Source of the DNA: Coriaria nepalensis
Lineage: Eukaryota; Streptophyta; Magnoliopsida; Cucurbitales; Coriariaceae
Assembly (NCBI GenBank): GCA_027186245.1
Contig: CP114481.1
Coordinates: 35,557,501 to 35,621,500 of the forward strand
DNA: 64,000 bases
Direction of reading: 5' to 3'
The notes under the pieces: generated by a model
The model's input: only the letters and a program-made list of their open reading frames with translations
Database searches by the model: none
Told to the model about the DNA's origin: nothing
Program-made: the position numbers and the translations under genes
Shown: positions 61,736 to 64,000 of the stretch, piece by piece
How positions within the stretch are numbered: position 1 is the stretch's first letter
Layout of the letters: every line of letters begins with the position of its first letter

Positions 61736-64000
61736 GCAAGGAAAGTGTGCATTCGTTTAACATTAAAATCATTTCAATGAGTCATTTCAAGTCAATAACT
61801 TATTTCAAAGCAAGTCGAACGAATTCTATTTTTGCACTACAAACACAAGCTTTGTGCATAACTTGAAAGTGACCAATGCAAGGAAAGTGTGCATTCATTT
61901 AACCTTAAAATCATTTTAATGTGTCATTTCAAGTTGATATCTTATTTCAAAGCAAGTCGAACGAATTCTATTTTTGCACAACAAATAGAAGTTTTGTGCA
62001 TAACTTGCAAATGATCAATGCATGGAATGTGTGCATTCGTTTAACCTTAAAATCATTTCAATGAGTCATTTCAAGTCAATATCTTATTTCAAAGTAATTC
62101 GAACGAGCACTATTTTTGCACTACAAATGCAAGTTTTGTGCATAACTTGCACATGATCAATGCAAGGAAACTGTGCATTCGTTTAACCTTTAAATCATTT
62201 CAGAGAGTCATTACAAGTCAATAACTTATTTCAAAGCAAGTCGAACGAATTCTATTTTTGCACTACAAACACAAGTTTTGTGCATAACTTGCAAATGATA
62301 AATGCAAGGAAAGTGTGCATTCGTTTAACTTTAAAATCATTTCAATGAGTCATTTCCAGTCAATAACTTATTTCAAAGCAAGTCGAACGAATTCTATTTT
62401 TGCACTACAAACAGAAGTTTTTTGCATAACTTGCAAATGATCAATGCAAGGAAAGTGTGCATTCGTTTAACCTTAAAATCATTTCAATGAGTCATTTCCA
62501 GTCAATAACTTATTTCAAAGCAAGTCGAAAGAATTCTATTGTTGCACTACAAATGCAAGTTTTGGGCATAACTTGCAAATGATCAATGCAAGGAAAGTGT
62601 GCATTCGTTTAACCTTAAAATCATTTCAATAAGTCATTTCCAGTCAATAACTTATTTCAAAGCAAGTCGAAAGAATTCTATTGTTGCTCTACAAATGAGA
62701 GTTTTGGGCATAACTTGCAAATGATCAATGCAAGGAAAGTGTGCATTCGTTTAACCTTAAAATCATTTCAATGTGTCATTTCAAGTCAATAACTTATTTC
62801 AAAGCAAGTCGAACGAATTCTATTTTTGCACTACAAACACAAGTTTTGTGCATAACTTGCAAGTGATCAATGCAAGGAAAGTGTGCATTCATTTAACCTT
62901 AAAATCATTTCACTGTGTCATTTCAAGTCGATATCTTATTTCAAAGCAATTGGAATGAATTCTATTTTTGCACAACAAACAGAAGTTTTGTGCATAACTT
63001 GCAAATGATCAATGCAAGGAATGTGTGCATTCGTTTAACCTTAAAATCATTTCAATGAGTCATTTCAAGTCAATATCTTATTTCAAAGTAATTCGAACGA
63101 GCACTATTTTTGCATTACAAATGCAAGTTTTGTGCATAACTTGCACATGATCAATGCAAAGAAACTGTGCATTCGTTTAACCTTAAAATCAATGCAATGA
63201 GTCATTTCAAGTCAATATCTTATTTCAAAGCAAGTCGAACGAATTCAATTTTTTTGCACTACAAACACAAGTTCTGTGCATAAGTGCAAATGATCATTGC
63301 AAGGAAAGTGTGCATTCGTTTAACCTTAAAATCATTTCAATGAGTCATTTCAAGTCAATAACTTATTTCAAAGCAAGTCGAACGAATTCTATTTTTGCAC
63401 TACAAACACAAGTTTTCTTCATAACTTGCAAATGATCAATGCAAGGAAAGTTTGCATTCGTTTAACCTTAAAATCATTTCAATGAGTCATTTCGAGTCAA
63501 TATTTTATTTCAAAGTAATTCGAACGAGCACTATTATTGCACAACAAATGCATGTTTTGTGCATAACTTGCACATGATCAACGCATGGAAACTGTGCATT
63601 CGTCTAACCTTAAAATCATTTCAATGTGTCTTTTCAAGTCAATAACTTATTTCAAAGCAAGTCGAAAGAATTCTATTTTTGCACTACAAATGCAAGTTTT
63701 GGGCATAACTTGCAAATGATCAATGCAAGGAAAGTGTGCATTCGTTTAACCTTAAAATCATTTCAATGAGTCATTTCAATTCAATAACTTATTTCAAAGC
63801 AAGTCGAACGAATTCTATTTTTGCACTACAAACAGAAGTTTTTTGCATAACTTGCAAATGATCAATGCAAGGAAAGTGTCCATTCGTTTAACCTTTAAAT
63901 CATTTCAATGGGTCATTTCAAGTCAATAACTTATTTCAAAGCAAGTCGAACGAATTCTATTTCTGCACTACAAACAGAAGTTTTGTGCATAACTTGCAAA
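61736..64000. repeat. Right-end patchwork of E/K, F and H material
   Basis: About 16 satellite monomers, no gene. 61736-62140 continues the match to 24471-24875 (offset 37265). About 62773-63110 carries F/G markers (TTTCACTGTGTC, CAAAGCAATTGGAATGAATTC) as at 31.4, 37.0 and 38.7 kb. From 63241 the sequence is module H: T7 unit, CATAAGTGC, TTTTCTTCATAAC and GCACAACAAATGCATG. It ends with the GTGTCCATTCG and CTATTTCTGC units that also follow H at 34.1-34.2 kb. The window ends inside a monomer. Confidence 0.83.

Larger units (their letters stand above)
1..64000. repeat. 142-bp satellite DNA array (whole window)
   Basis: Every line of the window aligns to one 142-bp monomer in one orientation. 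Unit starts (GAATTC or its GAGCAC variant) fall at 139, 281, 423, 565, 707 and onward to 63952, making 450 units with a net length deficit of 87 bp. No unique sequence, no inverted segment and no inserted element was found. The base composition is AT-rich with frequent short A and T runs. The family is probably a tenebrionid beetle major satellite (142-bp EcoRI type, as in Tenebrio molitor), inferred from unit length, the EcoRI site and AT content; I could not compare sequences. The likely role, from knowledge of such families, is constitutive (peri)centromeric heterochromatin. Nothing here is expected to encode protein. Confidence 0.98.

Noticed and set aside
1..64000. CRISPR array or bacterial repeat region
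   Set aside because: The whole 142-bp unit is conserved; there are no unique spacers between short repeats, no leader and no cas genes.
1..64000. Transposon or retroelement insertions, including boundary elements
   Set aside because: No stretch departs from the monomer, and register bookkeeping leaves room only for small indels and the 72-bp loss at 54168.
1..64000. Telomeric or subtelomeric repeat, including the insect TTAGG or beetle TCAGG types
   Set aside because: No tandem run of any 5-7 base unit was seen.
1..64000. Functional centromere assignment
   Set aside because: Large satellite arrays are typical of (peri)centromeres, but sequence alone cannot show where the kinetochore assembles, so no centromere feature is called.

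Overview
The whole 64 kb window is one uninterrupted eukaryotic satellite-DNA array. It is built from a single AT-rich monomer of 142 bp (about 32% G+C in a consensus-like copy) repeated head to tail in one orientation. Taking the GAATTC (EcoRI) site carried by most monomers as unit start, the first full unit begins at 139 and the last one seen begins at 63952. That is 450 units with a net length deficit of 87 bp: 72 bp come from one broken monomer near 54,168, and the other 15 bp from scattered 1-2 bp indels. I found no gene, RNA gene, transposon, CRISPR array or unique sequence on either strand. The only open frames are 60-80 codon accidents of the repeat.

Organism: a 142-bp, AT-rich, EcoRI-cut satellite filling tens of kilobases resembles the abundant satellites of darkling beetles (Tenebrionidae). 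The 142-bp EcoRI satellite of Tenebrio molitor is the best candidate from memory, and Palorus ratzeburgii also has a 142-bp family. This rests on unit length, restriction site and base composition, not on a sequence comparison. Such arrays are typically (peri)centromeric heterochromatin.

Layout: the array is a nested mosaic of duplications, almost all in register with the monomer. (A) 1-7525 is repeated at 9228-16752, nearly perfectly, 65 monomers apart. Inside each copy lie a 17/22-monomer repeat (B) and a 5-monomer tandem duplication (C). (D) An 8-monomer tandem duplication lies at about 16.2-18.5 kb. (E) An 18-monomer tandem duplication lies at about 19.0-24.1 kb. (F) An 11-monomer unit is present three times at about 26.5-31.2 kb and in altered form at 34.9-37.8 kb. 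(G) About 4.3 kb at 30.6-34.9 kb is repeated at 37.8-42.1 kb, each copy holding 2.4 copies of a 711-bp, 5-monomer module (H). (I) 18.6-20.1 kb recurs at 43.8-45.2 kb. (J, L, K) From 45.9 to 61.7 kb there are 16-, 19.5- and 23-monomer duplications. The right end (61.7-64 kb) is a patchwork of E/K, F and H material.

At least two monomer subfamilies are interspersed. The common one has the EcoRI site. The other replaces it with GAGCAC, carries linked changes along the unit, and is often preceded by an EcoRV site. The main interest is structural: the range of block sizes, one half-monomer out-of-register junction, a very recent 9.2 kb duplication, and a conserved TGCAAG/CTTGCA dyad. Block edges were placed by eye and are accurate to tens of bases unless stated.
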